A stretch of 64,000 bases of DNA from DASYML01 sp036399835 (GCA_036399835.1 DASWMI010000068.1:1-64000); one strand, 5' to 3'. Counted from the stretch's first letter, positions 1-8,232 are shown. A program made the numbers and translations. The notes: generated by a model from the letters alone, not told the origin.

Positions 1-75
1 CGGACCTTTTTCTTCAGCACGGATTTCGAGGTCGGCTAAAATCAGCGCGGTGATAGTGAGCAGGATGACCAGCAT
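1..75 (-). CDS. N-terminal fragment of a membrane or secreted protein (cut by window edge)
   Basis: Reading the minus strand from an ATG at 75 gives 25 codons that stay open to the window edge. The first 14 residues (MLVILLTITALILA) are strongly hydrophobic, like a membrane anchor or signal peptide, and are followed by a charged stretch (DLEIRAEEKG). The rest of the gene lies outside the window, so no family can be named. No convincing ribosome binding site precedes the ATG, so the start is a guess. The gene is divergent from rlmN; the shared upstream region (76-394) holds an inverted repeat. Confidence 0.4.
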   Translation of the reverse strand, partial: MLVILLTITALILADLEIRAEEKGP

Positions 76-120
76 GTTTTGTCCGACTGCTTCGTCTGGC
101 TCTCTAAAACCCGAACATGG

Positions 121-224
121 GCCACCGCAGGCACGGAGGCACAGAGAATGAAGTAAGAAAGATGTCTTGAAAAGTCTTATAAAACCCTAATTTATCTTCT
201 CTGTCTCTTTGTGCCTGCGGTGGC
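121..224. repeat. Inverted repeat with 27-nt arms in a divergent gap
   Basis: Arms lie at 121-147 and 198-224. The outer 14 nt (GCCACCGCAGGCAC) and the inner 7 nt (ACAGAGA) pair exactly, giving 23 of 27 positions. Each arm itself repeats short words of the GGCAC/GGCAC and CTCTGTCTC type. The rest of the 76-394 gap shows one TGGACCA site at 286 and a possible -10 (TAGAAT, 380-385) just upstream of rlmN. Confidence 0.7.
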
Positions 225-394
225 TGGTTTTGAAATCCGTTCTAAAGTCTGGCGGGCTACATTCTACAGCAGATTGCGCGCGGCGTGGACCAGTCGCGGC
301 GGCGACGTTCAGGGCAAATGTCAGGCAGTAAAACTTCCAAGCCTACTCGCGCATCAAAGAGAAAAAGCGTGCGTAGTGTTAGAATAGAAGGGTC

Positions 395-1480
395 ATGGAG
401 CGAGCTTTACATCTCACAGGATTAACTCAGGAAGAGCTGGCGGCGTTTGTCTCAGAGCTTGGCGAGCCGCCCTATCGCGGGCGGCAGATGTTCTCCGCGC
501 TGCACAGGAGGCGTCTGCGCTCTTTCAATGAGATAACAGACCTGCCGAAAGATTTTCGTGCGCATCTGGACCAGCGGGCAACCGCTTCGACCCTCACCAT
601 TCAAGAGCGTTACATCTCCGCAGACGGGACGCGCAGATACTTGATGAAGACGCATGACAACCTGCCCGTCGAGACGGTCTTTATCCCTGAAGAGCGACGC
701 GACACGATCTGTTTTTCGTCGCAGTCCGGCTGCCCGCTCAAGTGCGATTTCTGTTTGACTGCTCGCCTCGGACTGCTGCGCACGCTGACGGCTGGCGAGA
801 TGGTCGAGCAGATTATCGTCGCGCTCAACGACGCTTACGGCGTAGGCCAGAGGATACCGCGCGGAACGAACCTGGTGGCCATGGGCGCGGGCGAGCCTTT
901 CCTGGCCTTCGAGCCGCTGATGAAGGCGCTCAAGGTGATGGCCGACCCGAAGGGGCTGCATATCGTGCCCAATCGCGTGACGGTCTCGACGGCGGGCATC
1001 GTGCCGCGTATCAAGGAACTGGCGAGCTTCACAGAGAGGCCGCACCTGGCTATCAGCCTGGCTGCTCCGACGGATGAGCTGCGCGATGTGCTGATGCCGA
1101 TTAATAAGAAGTGGCCGCTGGACCAACTGCTCGCGGCCTGCAAGGAGTTTGAAAAGTCGCTCAAGCCCGGCGAGCGTTTTACCTTCGAGTATGTCATGCT
1201 CGACGGTGTTAATGATTCGGACCATTTCGCGCGGCAGCTCGCCAATCTGCTCAACCGTCACGGCCTGCGCGCGAAGGTCAACCTCATCCCGCACAACCCA
1301 GCAGAGCCTCTGCCCTATCGCCCCTCGCCGCCCGAGCGCGTCGAGCGTTTCAAAGAGATTCTCGAAGCCAAAGGCATACATGCCTTCGTCCGTCGCCCGC
1401 GCGGGCGCGACATCTACGCTGCCTGCGGTCAACTGGCTGCGCGCCGCCCTGACCATCCCTCGCTGGTCCAATTATCTTGA
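395..1480 (+). CDS. rlmN: 23S rRNA (adenine2503-C2)-methyltransferase RlmN
   Basis: Radical SAM methylase that methylates C2 of A2503 in 23S rRNA and, in many bacteria, A37 of some tRNAs. The 361-residue length is normal for the family. The cluster-binding motif CPLKCDFC (C113, C117, C120) is intact, and the second catalytic cysteine sits in the C-terminal AACGQLA motif (C344). The GEP motif of radical SAM enzymes is seen as GAGEP. The family usually has Ser or Ala after the third cluster cysteine; here it is Leu (FCLTA), a minor variation. The ATG start follows a purine-rich GAAGGG 3-8 nt upstream, which is close but acceptable. The gene is monocistronic as far as can be seen, divergent from the truncated gene at the window edge. 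Confidence 0.95.
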   Translation: MERALHLTGLTQEELAAFVSELGEPPYRGRQMFSALHRRRLRSFNEITDLPKDFRAHLDQRATASTLTIQERYISADGTRRYLMKTHDNLPVETVFIPEERRDTICFSSQSGCPLKCDFCLTARLGLLRTLTAGEMVEQIIVALNDAYGVGQRIPRGTNLVAMGAGEPFLAFEPLMKALKVMADPKGLHIVPNRVTVSTAGIVPRIKELASFTERPHLAISLAAPTDELRDVLMPINKKWPLDQLLAACKEFEKSLKPGERFTFEYVMLDGVNDSDHFARQLANLLNRHGLRAKVNLIPHNPAEPLPYRPSPPERVERFKEILEAKGIHAFVRRPRGRDIYAACGQLAARRPDHPSLVQLS

Positions 1481-1591
1481 GCCGGACAAGGCGCACGATA
1501 AACTCGGCAGCGGGCCAGTGCGAAATGAAAAACTTTTCGCTTTAACTTCATCATGCCGGACTACTGCGTCCCGTGTTTCGCTTCGCGCGTT

Positions 1592-1620
1592 TCAGTTTTC
1601 CGCCGCGTGCATGTACAATC
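1592..1620 (+). promoter_or_regulatory. Possible sigma70-type promoter before the DsbD-N-like gene
   Basis: A good -10 hexamer TACAAT lies at 1615-1620, 45 nt before the ATG at 1666, preceded by a TG dinucleotide. The hexamer at the right distance for a -35 (TTCAGT, 1592-1597, 17-nt spacer) matches poorly. Offered only as a candidate. Confidence 0.25.
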
Positions 1621-1665
1621 CGCCTACTCCCTGATTTCTCAAACTGAGCACGAAAATTTTTTGTC

Positions 1666-2241
1666 ATGAAACGAAGAATTGCACCCCGCCAGATAAGCTC
1701 TTATGTTTTCGCGGCGCTCCTGCTCTTGATTCCGGCCAGCTTTGACGCCGCGCCGACAGCCCCTGTCATCCAGCCGAACGTCGGCGTCAACGGATTTTTC
1801 TCTGTGGACAAGGCGCAGCGCGGTAGAGTGGTCCAGGCTGCCGTCGTCGTAGACATCCCGCACGGCTATCATATCAACGCCAACAGATTGATCGGCAAGA
1901 TAGGTGTCCCGACGACGCTCAAGATAGAAGCGCCCGGCGGAATCAAAATCAGCCCCATCGCTTATCCGCGACCGCTCGTGCGCAAGCTCAAATTCTCCGA
2001 CGACCAGCTCGCGCTCTACGAAGGCCGCGCCGTGATGCGTTTTAGCATCACCATTCCGGCCAATTATGAACAGGGTTTGACGGAGCTACGCGCGCGTGTA
2101 CGCTACCAGAGTTGTAACGAAGAGCTGTGTTTTCCGCCCACGACGCGCGAGGTCAGGATGCCCATCGGTATCGTCGGCGCAAACGAATCCGTCAAGCGCA
2201 TCAACGCGAACCTCTTCGGCAGCGCAAAGCGAAGAGGCTAG
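1666..2241 (+). CDS. Secreted stand-alone DsbD N-terminal-like (DsbD-alpha) domain protein
   Basis: A 191-residue protein with an N-terminal signal peptide (about residues 1-29, core VFAALLLLIP). The mature part resembles the periplasmic N-terminal immunoglobulin-like domain of the thiol:disulfide interchange protein DsbD: it has HGYHIN near residue 67 and the cysteine pair C150/C155 in YQSCNEELCFPP, which matches the reductant-relay cysteines of DsbD-alpha. The membrane and thioredoxin domains of DsbD are absent, so this is a single-domain protein that probably passes electrons to, or receives them from, another periplasmic thiol protein. A TlpA-like thioredoxin lies at 43.8 kb but is not linked. 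The stop codon and last codons form part of a hairpin shared with the convergent pgeF. Family recognition is good; the partner is unknown. Confidence 0.75.
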   Translation: MKRRIAPRQISSYVFAALLLLIPASFDAAPTAPVIQPNVGVNGFFSVDKAQRGRVVQAAVVVDIPHGYHINANRLIGKIGVPTTLKIEAPGGIKISPIAYPRPLVRKLKFSDDQLALYEGRAVMRFSITIPANYEQGLTELRARVRYQSCNEELCFPPTTREVRMPIGIVGANESVKRINANLFGSAKRRG

Positions 2242-2308
2242 AGGTCAAAGGTTAGAAGTAAGAAGCTGGTAAAAACTTTTCACTAAACTCTAACTTCTAG
2301 CCTCTTCC
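2231..2308. terminator. Hairpin joining two convergent gene ends
   Basis: GAAGAGGCTAG at 2231-2241 pairs with CTAGCCTCTTC at 2297-2307, and inner words (GGTTAGAAGT / CTCTAACTTC) also pair imperfectly. Each arm carries the final AGA GGC codons and TAG stop of one of the two facing genes, so both proteins end in Arg-Gly. It probably acts as a bidirectional terminator; there is no long T tract. Confidence 0.55.
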
Positions 2309-3151
2309 GATTACCGACATGAGACGGCCCACGCGGCCATAGCGTAGCTTTTCGCGGCGGTAGGAGAAGAAGATGTCCGTGCGGTCCATCGTGCAGAGCG
2401 GCGCGATGTGTATCCTGTGGGGCGCGACTCCGGCGCTCATCAACTCTGTCTGATTGGCTCTTTGAATATCAATCAGCGCGTGGCCTTCGCGCGTTTGTGT
2501 GAGAAGCTCGTCGGCATCAATAAAGCGTTCGCGGAAGGCTTCGATAACTTCCGCGCCGACTTCATAGCAGCAGGCACGTGCCGCTGGTCCAATCGCCGCG
2601 CGCACGTCCCCGGCTTGCGTCCCGTACTCTTCATGCAGACGCTTGAGCGCACGCGAGACGACCCCCGCCACTGTGCCGCGCCAGCCTGCATGGACCGCCG
2701 CGCATGCGCCCGTGCGCGCATCCCCGAGCAGCACGGGCACGCAGTCAGCCGTCTTGACGCCGAGCAGAATGTGTCGAGCATCTGTGACCAGCGCATCACC
2801 GTAGACGGTCTCGCCGCGTGCGCCCGGAATGCTGCGCGCGTCTTCAATGTTTTTGACGACGCGCACGTCCGAGCCGTGAACCTGCCAGCAGCCGGCGAGA
2901 GTCCAGTCGCCCTCGAAGAGGCTAAGGAAGCGGCGACGGTTTTCGTAAATGTTCTCGGCGGCATCGTCATCAAAGCCGGCGAGGTTGAGAGCCTCGCTCG
3001 GCATACGGCTCACGCCGCCGAGCCTCGTCGAGAAGCCGTTAGTGAAACCCTCTTGTTCAAGCGGCCCGCAGACCAGGGCGCGCAGGCCGTTTAGCTCGCG
3101 CCAGTAAAATCCGGGGCTTTCAAGCTCTCTATCGTCCGTGATTATTTCCAT
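2297..3151 (-). CDS. pgeF: Peptidoglycan editing factor PgeF / YfiH-YlmD family (laccase-domain, purine nucleoside phosphorylase fold)
   Basis: 284 residues with the three metal-ligand motifs of the multicopper polyphenol oxidase-like family: QVHGSD (H92), KTADCVPVLL (C137) and HAGWRGT (H154). In Escherichia coli the family member PgeF removes wrongly incorporated amino acids from peptidoglycan precursors; animal and other bacterial members act on purine nucleosides. The ATG at 3151 is chosen because homologues begin shortly before a FYWRE-like motif and no other start codon lies closer; upstream ATGs at 3166 and 3163 would only lengthen the overlap. The 5' end overlaps the 5' end of the divergent acpS by 14 nt, so each gene's promoter must lie inside the other's coding sequence. 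The 3' end shares a hairpin with the convergent upstream gene. Confidence 0.85.
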   Translation of the reverse strand: MEIITDDRELESPGFYWRELNGLRALVCGPLEQEGFTNGFSTRLGGVSRMPSEALNLAGFDDDAAENIYENRRRFLSLFEGDWTLAGCWQVHGSDVRVVKNIEDARSIPGARGETVYGDALVTDARHILLGVKTADCVPVLLGDARTGACAAVHAGWRGTVAGVVSRALKRLHEEYGTQAGDVRAAIGPAARACCYEVGAEVIEAFRERFIDADELLTQTREGHALIDIQRANQTELMSAGVAPHRIHIAPLCTMDRTDIFFSYRREKLRYGRVGRLMSVIGRG

Positions 3152-3515
3152 CGGTATAGACATCATCGAAGTCCGTCGCATACGCGAAGTGCACGCGCGC
3201 ACGCCGCGTTTCGTCGAGCGCGTTTACACAGAGGCCGAGCGTGCTTACTGCGAATCGCGCGGCGCTGTCGCCGCGGAGCATTACGCGGCCCGCTTCGCCG
3301 CCAAGGAAGCCGCGCTCAAGGCGCTGCAAACAGGCTGGAGCGGCGGCATCTCCTGGCAGGATGTAGAGGTCGCCGCAAAGGAATCGGGCGCGCCCCTGCT
3401 CAAGTTTTATGGCCGCGCGCTCGAACTCTTCACTCAATCGGGCGCGACCACAGCGCACCTTTCCATCTCTCACACCACAGAACACGCCATCGCTTCAGTT
3501 ATTCTTGAACGCTAA
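3138..3515 (+). CDS. acpS: Holo-[acyl-carrier-protein] synthase AcpS
   Basis: Transfers 4'-phosphopantetheine from coenzyme A to acyl carrier protein, activating it for fatty acid synthesis. The 125 residues cover the normal length. The family signature is clear: MIISIGIDIIEV with metal-binding D8, then FAAKEAALKAL with E57, and a C-terminal LSISHTTEHAIASV. The start is GTG at 3138, because the conserved IGIDIIEV motif begins only four residues later and nothing upstream is compatible. No good ribosome binding site is seen before it; the upstream sequence is the coding region of the divergent pgeF on the other strand, which the gene overlaps by 14 nt. Convergent with the penicillin-binding protein gene; the 87-nt gap between them contains one TGGTCCA site at 3577. 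Confidence 0.93.
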   Translation: MIISIGIDIIEVRRIREVHARTPRFVERVYTEAERAYCESRGAVAAEHYAARFAAKEAALKALQTGWSGGISWQDVEVAAKESGAPLLKFYGRALELFTQSGATTAHLSISHTTEHAIASVILER

Positions 3516-3602
3516 CCAGGAATCCTTCGGTTGTCAATTAGACATTAAAGAGTAGACGAGAGACTGGATTGAGTAGTGGTCCAGTTTCAAAGGAGAGCGA
3601 CT

Positions 3603-6191
3603 TCAGGGCATGCCCATCTCGCTGGTCAGCACGCTGCGGCCTCTCCTGTCGCGTTCGACGCGCGTAGTCCTGGCGGGTGGCGGTTCGGCTGTCTCAAGAG
3701 CTGCATCAACGGCGGCGGGTGTGCGCGGCGCTGGCAGCGCTCTTCTGCTTGATGAAGGCGGAGCGATGTTGGCATCCTGGGTCTCATCCTGCTGAGAGAT
3801 GGATTCGTAGTAGTCCTCCTGGTCCAGAGCGGCGACCATCGGGTAGCTTGCCGTGTGCAGATAGCAGGATGACTGCGGGGCGAGTGCCGCGGTGATGGCT
3901 ATGCGCTCGCGCTGCGGGCAGCCTTCCGTGGCGAGCATGCCTGTTTCCGGGTCTATCTCGACGAAGGCGACGCCCGCCGGATGCTCGAAGACTTCGCCGC
4001 CCAGCTCTGGCCGCAACTCTACGGCGCCCTTGACGAATTCGGTCCAGGCTGGCAGGGCGGCTTCAGCGCCCGTCAGACCCAGTTGCTTGTTGTCATCAAA
4101 GCCAACCCAGACGGCAACGACCATGTTCGGCGTATAGCCGACAAACCACCCGTCGCGCGAAGTTCCAGTCTTGCCCGCGATGGCCGTTCTTTTGAACTGG
4201 CCGCGAGCCGCACGCGCCGTCCCGTGGTCAACGACGCCAGTCAGCATGTCCGTCATTATGTAGGCCGTCGCGGGGGTGAGCACTCTGCGCACGGTCGGCA
4301 CAGGATTGACAATCGGCGCACCCGTCGCATCGTCTATGTGAGCGATGATCTCAGGGTCTATGCGTTGACCTGCGTTGACGAAGGTGGTGTAGGCGGCGGC
4401 CATCTGGAGCGGCGTCGCCTCTGTCGTGCCGAGCGCCAGCGCCGGATAGGCTTCCGGCTTGCTGAGTCCGAATTTTCTAGCCGTCTCCGCGACGCGCAAG
4501 AGGCCCGTCCGCATGGCGACATCCACCGTCACGACGTTGAGCGATTTAATGAGCCCCGTGCGCATCGTCACATCGTGCATGGAGTATGTGCCGCCAAAAT
4601 TCGCCGGACGATAGATGGAGTGGCAGTCATAAGCGAATTCACGCGGCGCGTCTGCGAAGAGCGAAACGGGCGAGAGACCGCTTTCGAGCGCCGCAGCATA
4701 AACGATGGGCTTAAAGACAGAACCGGGCTGGCGCAAGGCATCGGTTGCGCGATTGAGCTGGGAGTCTGCGTAGTCGCGCCCGCCGACCATCGCCAGCACT
4801 GCGCCCGTCTGCGGGTCGAGCGCGACGAGCGCGGCCTGCGGCGTCGCCTTGCGGCCCTTGTAAACTTTGTCCAGGCGTTCGAGCTGGCGTCGCACGGCTG
4901 CTTCGGCCAGTTGCTGCAAGTCCAGATCAATCGTCGTGTAGATACGCAAGCCTCGCTCGTCCTTTGTCAAGCCTCTTTCAAGCCCAGACTCGACTATGCG
5001 ATTGACGTAATCCACAAAATAGGGCGCGAGCGAATTGTTGCTCTCTTTGAAAGGCGCGACCTGCAAAGGCTCTTTCGAGGCCGCGGCAGCCTGCTCGACT
5101 GTAATCCAGCCGTCGCGGACCATCGTCCCGAGGACAGTGTTGCGACGCGCGAGGCTCTCTTCGGCGTGGCGCTCCGGCGCATAGCGGACTGGGCTTTGAA
5201 TCATCCCCGCAATCGTCGCCGCCTCATGGAGCGAGAGGTCTTTCAAATCCTTGCCGAAATAGATACGCGCGGCCTGTTCGACGCCGCGCACGCCGACGGC
5301 CCCACGCTGGCCCAAGTAGACCTCGTTGCAGTAGAGAGCGAAGATGTCTTCCTTTGAGAGACGGCGTTCGAGCGTGAAGGCGAGCATCGCTTCAGCGAAC
5401 TTGCGGCGCAGCGTGCGCTTAGGCGAGAGATAAGTATTCTTGACAAGCTGCTGTGTGATGGTCGAGCCGCCCTGTCCCACCTCGTTATCGCCCGCGTTGC
5501 GCAGCAGTGCGCGGCCAATGCCAAAGAGGTCCACTCCCGAATGGTCAAAGAAGCGACGGTCTTCAATCGAGATGATGGCGTGCACGAGGACGGGCGGAAT
5601 ATCCTTGTAAGCGAGCGTCGCGCGCTGGCCCACCTTTAAGGCGGCATCGTTAGTTAAGACTTCAGGCTCAAGCGTAAAGGAATCGAGCGTCACTTCGTCG
5701 CCCGTCAATTCGTCAATCCGTCCCTTCTTATCAAGCCGCACGCGCACCACGTCGGGCACGGCAGCGTTCGCGCTCAAACGTCGCGGGCGAATCTCGACCG
5801 TGCGCTGGTCCACTGCTGTAAAGCTTCCGCTCCAGACCTCGCTCCCGCTCGTCTCGACGTAGCCCGCGCGGCGCAGATGCGAGATCAACTCTTCGCCCTT
5901 GAGAGTCTGGCCTGCGCGCAGCGTGCGCGGCGCGGCGTAGATTCCCGCGCGGCTCGTCAGATAGCCGTGAGCCAGACGCTCGTCAACAATCTGCGAGTAA
6001 GAGAAATAGGAATGGATGAGAAAAGCCGAGAGAAAGCCGAAGGCTATAAAGAGCGCGGCGGTGATGCAGCGAAGGATGAGCTTGCGTTTGTACTCGGCTT
6101 CAGTTTGAAACTTGAAGCGGGCGGCCCGGCCCATGCCCTTGATAATACGCGGGCGGCGCGGAGTGTGCTCTGATGTAATCTCTATCGCCAT
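3603..6191 (-). CDS. Bifunctional class A penicillin-binding protein (PBP1B-like)
   Basis: An 862-residue peptidoglycan synthase. Residues 1-35 are cytoplasmic and basic, 40-60 form the membrane anchor, and about 80-150 resemble the UB2H domain of PBP1B (GIYAAPRTLRAGQ). The glycosyltransferase family 51 domain follows, with the catalytic Glu in SIEDRRFFDH (E210) and GQGGSTITQQLVKN. The transpeptidase domain carries SVFK (S491-K494), SLN (S550-N552) and KTGTS (674-678), so both activities look intact. A Ser/Pro/Ala-rich tail of about 80 residues ends the protein. The UB2H-like region suggests an outer-membrane activator like LpoB, but none can be identified here. ATG 6191 is the natural start. 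Convergent with acpS; no gene follows closely upstream. Confidence 0.93.
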   Translation of the reverse strand: MAIEITSEHTPRRPRIIKGMGRAARFKFQTEAEYKRKLILRCITAALFIAFGFLSAFLIHSYFSYSQIVDERLAHGYLTSRAGIYAAPRTLRAGQTLKGEELISHLRRAGYVETSGSEVWSGSFTAVDQRTVEIRPRRLSANAAVPDVVRVRLDKKGRIDELTGDEVTLDSFTLEPEVLTNDAALKVGQRATLAYKDIPPVLVHAIISIEDRRFFDHSGVDLFGIGRALLRNAGDNEVGQGGSTITQQLVKNTYLSPKRTLRRKFAEAMLAFTLERRLSKEDIFALYCNEVYLGQRGAVGVRGVEQAARIYFGKDLKDLSLHEAATIAGMIQSPVRYAPERHAEESLARRNTVLGTMVRDGWITVEQAAAASKEPLQVAPFKESNNSLAPYFVDYVNRIVESGLERGLTKDERGLRIYTTIDLDLQQLAEAAVRRQLERLDKVYKGRKATPQAALVALDPQTGAVLAMVGGRDYADSQLNRATDALRQPGSVFKPIVYAAALESGLSPVSLFADAPREFAYDCHSIYRPANFGGTYSMHDVTMRTGLIKSLNVVTVDVAMRTGLLRVAETARKFGLSKPEAYPALALGTTEATPLQMAAAYTTFVNAGQRIDPEIIAHIDDATGAPIVNPVPTVRRVLTPATAYIMTDMLTGVVDHGTARAARGQFKRTAIAGKTGTSRDGWFVGYTPNMVVAVWVGFDDNKQLGLTGAEAALPAWTEFVKGAVELRPELGGEVFEHPAGVAFVEIDPETGMLATEGCPQRERIAITAALAPQSSCYLHTASYPMVAALDQEDYYESISQQDETQDANIAPPSSSRRALPAPRTPAAVDAALETAEPPPARTTRVERDRRGRSVLTSEMGMP

Positions 6192-6317
6192 GATTTAAAG
6201 ACAGAGAACTCCCTGCCGGGCGGGCTAGCCTGCTGTGCGAAATCGCTGCTGATGTGTTTCTAAGTAAATGCCTAATCAGCATTAAATTCTTGCAGGCGCT
6301 TATCTCTCCCAAAAGCC

Positions 6318-6491
6318 TTATCGCGCGTCGGAGACAAGTATGGCCTGCGACTGTGTGCTGACCCCTCTGGCATTTGCGCCCGGATTGTCTGCGCTGGTCC
6401 ACTGCGAAAAGGCCGCTGTCCAGACAGCCAGCGTCAACAGGATCATGATAATCGCGGCTAATTGTGCGAAGCTGACAGCCAAGTCCCTCAT
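6318..6491 (-). CDS. Small single-span membrane protein
   Basis: A 57-residue reading frame starting MRDLAVSFAQLAAIIMILL, with one hydrophobic segment at about residues 8-28 and a polar tail. A run of six G lies about 12 nt before the ATG on the minus strand and could act as ribosome binding site, though spacing is long. No family is recognised. It lies upstream of the penicillin-binding protein gene on the same strand with a 126-nt gap. It could be chance; the hydrophobic start followed by a soluble tail is the main support. Confidence 0.35.
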   Translation of the reverse strand: MRDLAVSFAQLAAIIMILLTLAVWTAAFSQWTSADNPGANARGVSTQSQAILVSDAR

Positions 6492-6600
6492 GCCTATGCG
6501 TCCCCCCGAATCCTTTGCTGCTTTGCTCTTAACCCTTGAGCAATGTTTATGCCAGCCGCCAAACAAATCTCAACGAAATCAAAAAGCGTGGGCTATCTCG

Positions 6601-7177
6601 ATGCTTGAGAAGAGTTTAAGGCGGATGCTTGAACGCTCGTGGGAACTTGTCAGGAAAGCTGGCGAGCCGGAAGTGCTGGCATTCGATACAGCCACTCAGG
6701 ATTTAATCACCGGGCGTGTGTTCTGAAAGGTTACGATTCAAAGCTGTTCCTGAACACACCCCCGCCGGGCCGCCCGTAAAGCTCAAGGCAACCTGCGATT
6801 CTTTATACTGGATTGACTACTTACGGAAGCGCCAGCGCAGTTTCTATGACAGTCAAGATGGCCTGCGTCACTGGAAAGTTCATATCACCTTGAGCCGTAG
6901 TCGTTTCCCCTGATGGCTGCGAGGTAATGCCCGTTGCAAAGCCTTTGCAAGCCGGCCAATCATAAAGCATCAACTTCCCTCTTTAGCTGAAGAGCTGCGC
7001 CGACGCGAGCATGATTTGATAGAGCAGGCATTGATAACAACTAATGGCAGCTTAACGCAGGCCGCGCGGCTGCTTGGAATCACTCACCAAGCTCTTGCCT
7101 ACACCCTTGAGCATCGCCATAAAGACCTCTTCGCCTTGAGGATTCCCGCTAAAACTAGACGCAAGCGGAAGCCATAG
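6601..7177 (+). pseudogene. Decayed gene ending in a Fis-type helix-turn-helix
   Basis: Three protein-like pieces follow each other. The first (6601-6726, ending LITGRVF then TGA) is in one frame. The second (6716-6913) is in another frame and contains a well-ordered stretch around PAGPPVKLKATCDSLYW, ending at TGA 6911-6913. The third continues in the same frame (6914-7177) without a start codon and contains a clear Fis/NtrC-type helix-turn-helix: TNGSLTQAARLLGITHQALA, then a basic tail to TAG at 7175-7177. One frameshift near 6720 and one in-frame stop near a CCCC run would explain the three pieces as one broken gene. The intact form would be a DNA-binding protein of about 190 residues. Alternatively, short separate genes or assembly errors exist here. 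Confidence 0.5.
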
Positions 7178-7236
7178 ACTTCGGGGCATGACGGGAAATG
7201 TTAGGGCAAACTGAACTGCCGAGTTAAGGCTACGAC

Positions 7237-8133
7237 TCAGCTCAGGCGCGAGAGTTTGTGACGGTCTTCGGGCGGGTCAGGCTCTTTGCGGCGGCGGAGT
7301 TGATACCATCTGGCGGGGGGTTCGGGCGAGGGCGCGATGAGGCGTTTGATTCTTTCGATACAGGGGCGGGCGGCCTCTTCGCCGAGGCTGATAAGCTCGT
7401 CTGCGCGACCCATCTCGTCCCAGCGTATGTGCCCGACCCTGGGCCGTATGACGACATCCGCATCGAGCAGTTGATGTGCGGAGGCCGTGCGCTGGACGAC
7501 CATCAGCGACTGGACCAGTACGCCGATGGCGGAAAGCGGTGGACCAAGAAATTTCGCGCCCTCGAAATTAACATCCACTGCGATGACTATGTCCACGCCG
7601 AGCGAGCGCGCCGCCGCCGCCGGAATATTAGCGACAATCCCACCGTCAACGAGCTGTCGGCCCTCTTCATCCATGACGGGCACATACCAGCCTGGAATCG
7701 CGCAACTGGCGCGGATAGCGAAAGGCAGATCGCCCTCGCCGCTCATCACTACGGGCGAGCCGGAATGCAGGTCCGTGGCGACGGCGGCAAAGGGAATGCG
7801 CAGGTCTTCAAAGCGCGTGACGGGAAAACTCTTGCGTATGAACTCTTCCATGCGCGCGTTGGTTTGGATGCCGAGCCGCGAGAGCGTGACGCGGCCCATA
7901 TCGCGCCAGCGAAGATTGCGTCCGAACCTCTCGATCTCCGCGAGAGGCATTCCGGCAGCCAGCGCGCCACCGACCACGGCCCCGGCTGAAGTGCCCGCGA
8001 CGGCATCCACAGGAATCCGGTGCTCGGCCAGCACGCGCAGCACGCCGACATGCGCGATGCCACGCGCAGCCCCGCCCGATAACGCCAGCCCAACGAGCGG
8101 CCTCTTCTTCTCTTCCTGCTGCTTTCGCCACAT
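7237..8133 (-). CDS. Patatin-like phospholipase (RssA/NTE-type)
   Basis: A 298-residue serine hydrolase of the bacterial patatin family, expected to deacylate phospholipids or lysophospholipids. The oxyanion-hole motif GGAARG is at residues 20-25, the nucleophile in GTSAG is S49, and the second member of the Ser-Asp dyad is D163 in VDGGIVANIP. No signal peptide is visible, so a cytoplasmic or membrane-surface role is likely, as for RssA. It is the last gene of a minus-strand cluster TamB, BamA/TamA, SurA-like, patatin, so a link to outer-membrane biogenesis or lipid turnover is plausible. The ATG is directly abutted by an iterated-word hairpin that fills the whole upstream gap, and no ribosome binding site is visible within it. 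Confidence 0.88.
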   Translation of the reverse strand: MWRKQQEEKKRPLVGLALSGGAARGIAHVGVLRVLAEHRIPVDAVAGTSAGAVVGGALAAGMPLAEIERFGRNLRWRDMGRVTLSRLGIQTNARMEEFIRKSFPVTRFEDLRIPFAAVATDLHSGSPVVMSGEGDLPFAIRASCAIPGWYVPVMDEEGRQLVDGGIVANIPAAAARSLGVDIVIAVDVNFEGAKFLGPPLSAIGVLVQSLMVVQRTASAHQLLDADVVIRPRVGHIRWDEMGRADELISLGEEAARPCIERIKRLIAPSPEPPARWYQLRRRKEPDPPEDRHKLSRLS

Positions 8134-8232
8134 AAGAGTCTAGGAGTCTAGGAGTTCGAGAGTCTGGAGTCGGAAGACAAAAGCTTTGGGCCTTTGACTC
8201 TCAGACTCCAGACTCTCAGACTCTCAGACTTA
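8134..8232. repeat. Iterated-word hairpin (AGTCTGAG family) filling the patatin/SurA-like gap
   Basis: The 99-nt gap consists of a left arm of repeated GAGTCTAG/GAGTCTGG-type words (8135-8180) and a right arm of GACTCTCAGACT-type words (8197-8231) that pair with it. The loop contains AAAAGCTTTGG. Same word family as the element at 17663. Confidence 0.8.

Noticed and set aside
452..1471. 339-codon frame opposite rlmN
   Set aside because: Shadow of rlmN; composition is Arg/Leu rich without family signals.
3981..5357. Long open frame (458 codons) on the plus strand opposite the penicillin-binding protein gene
   Set aside because: It is antisense to a gene with complete catalytic motifs, has no recognisable domain, and arises from the high-GC codon pattern.
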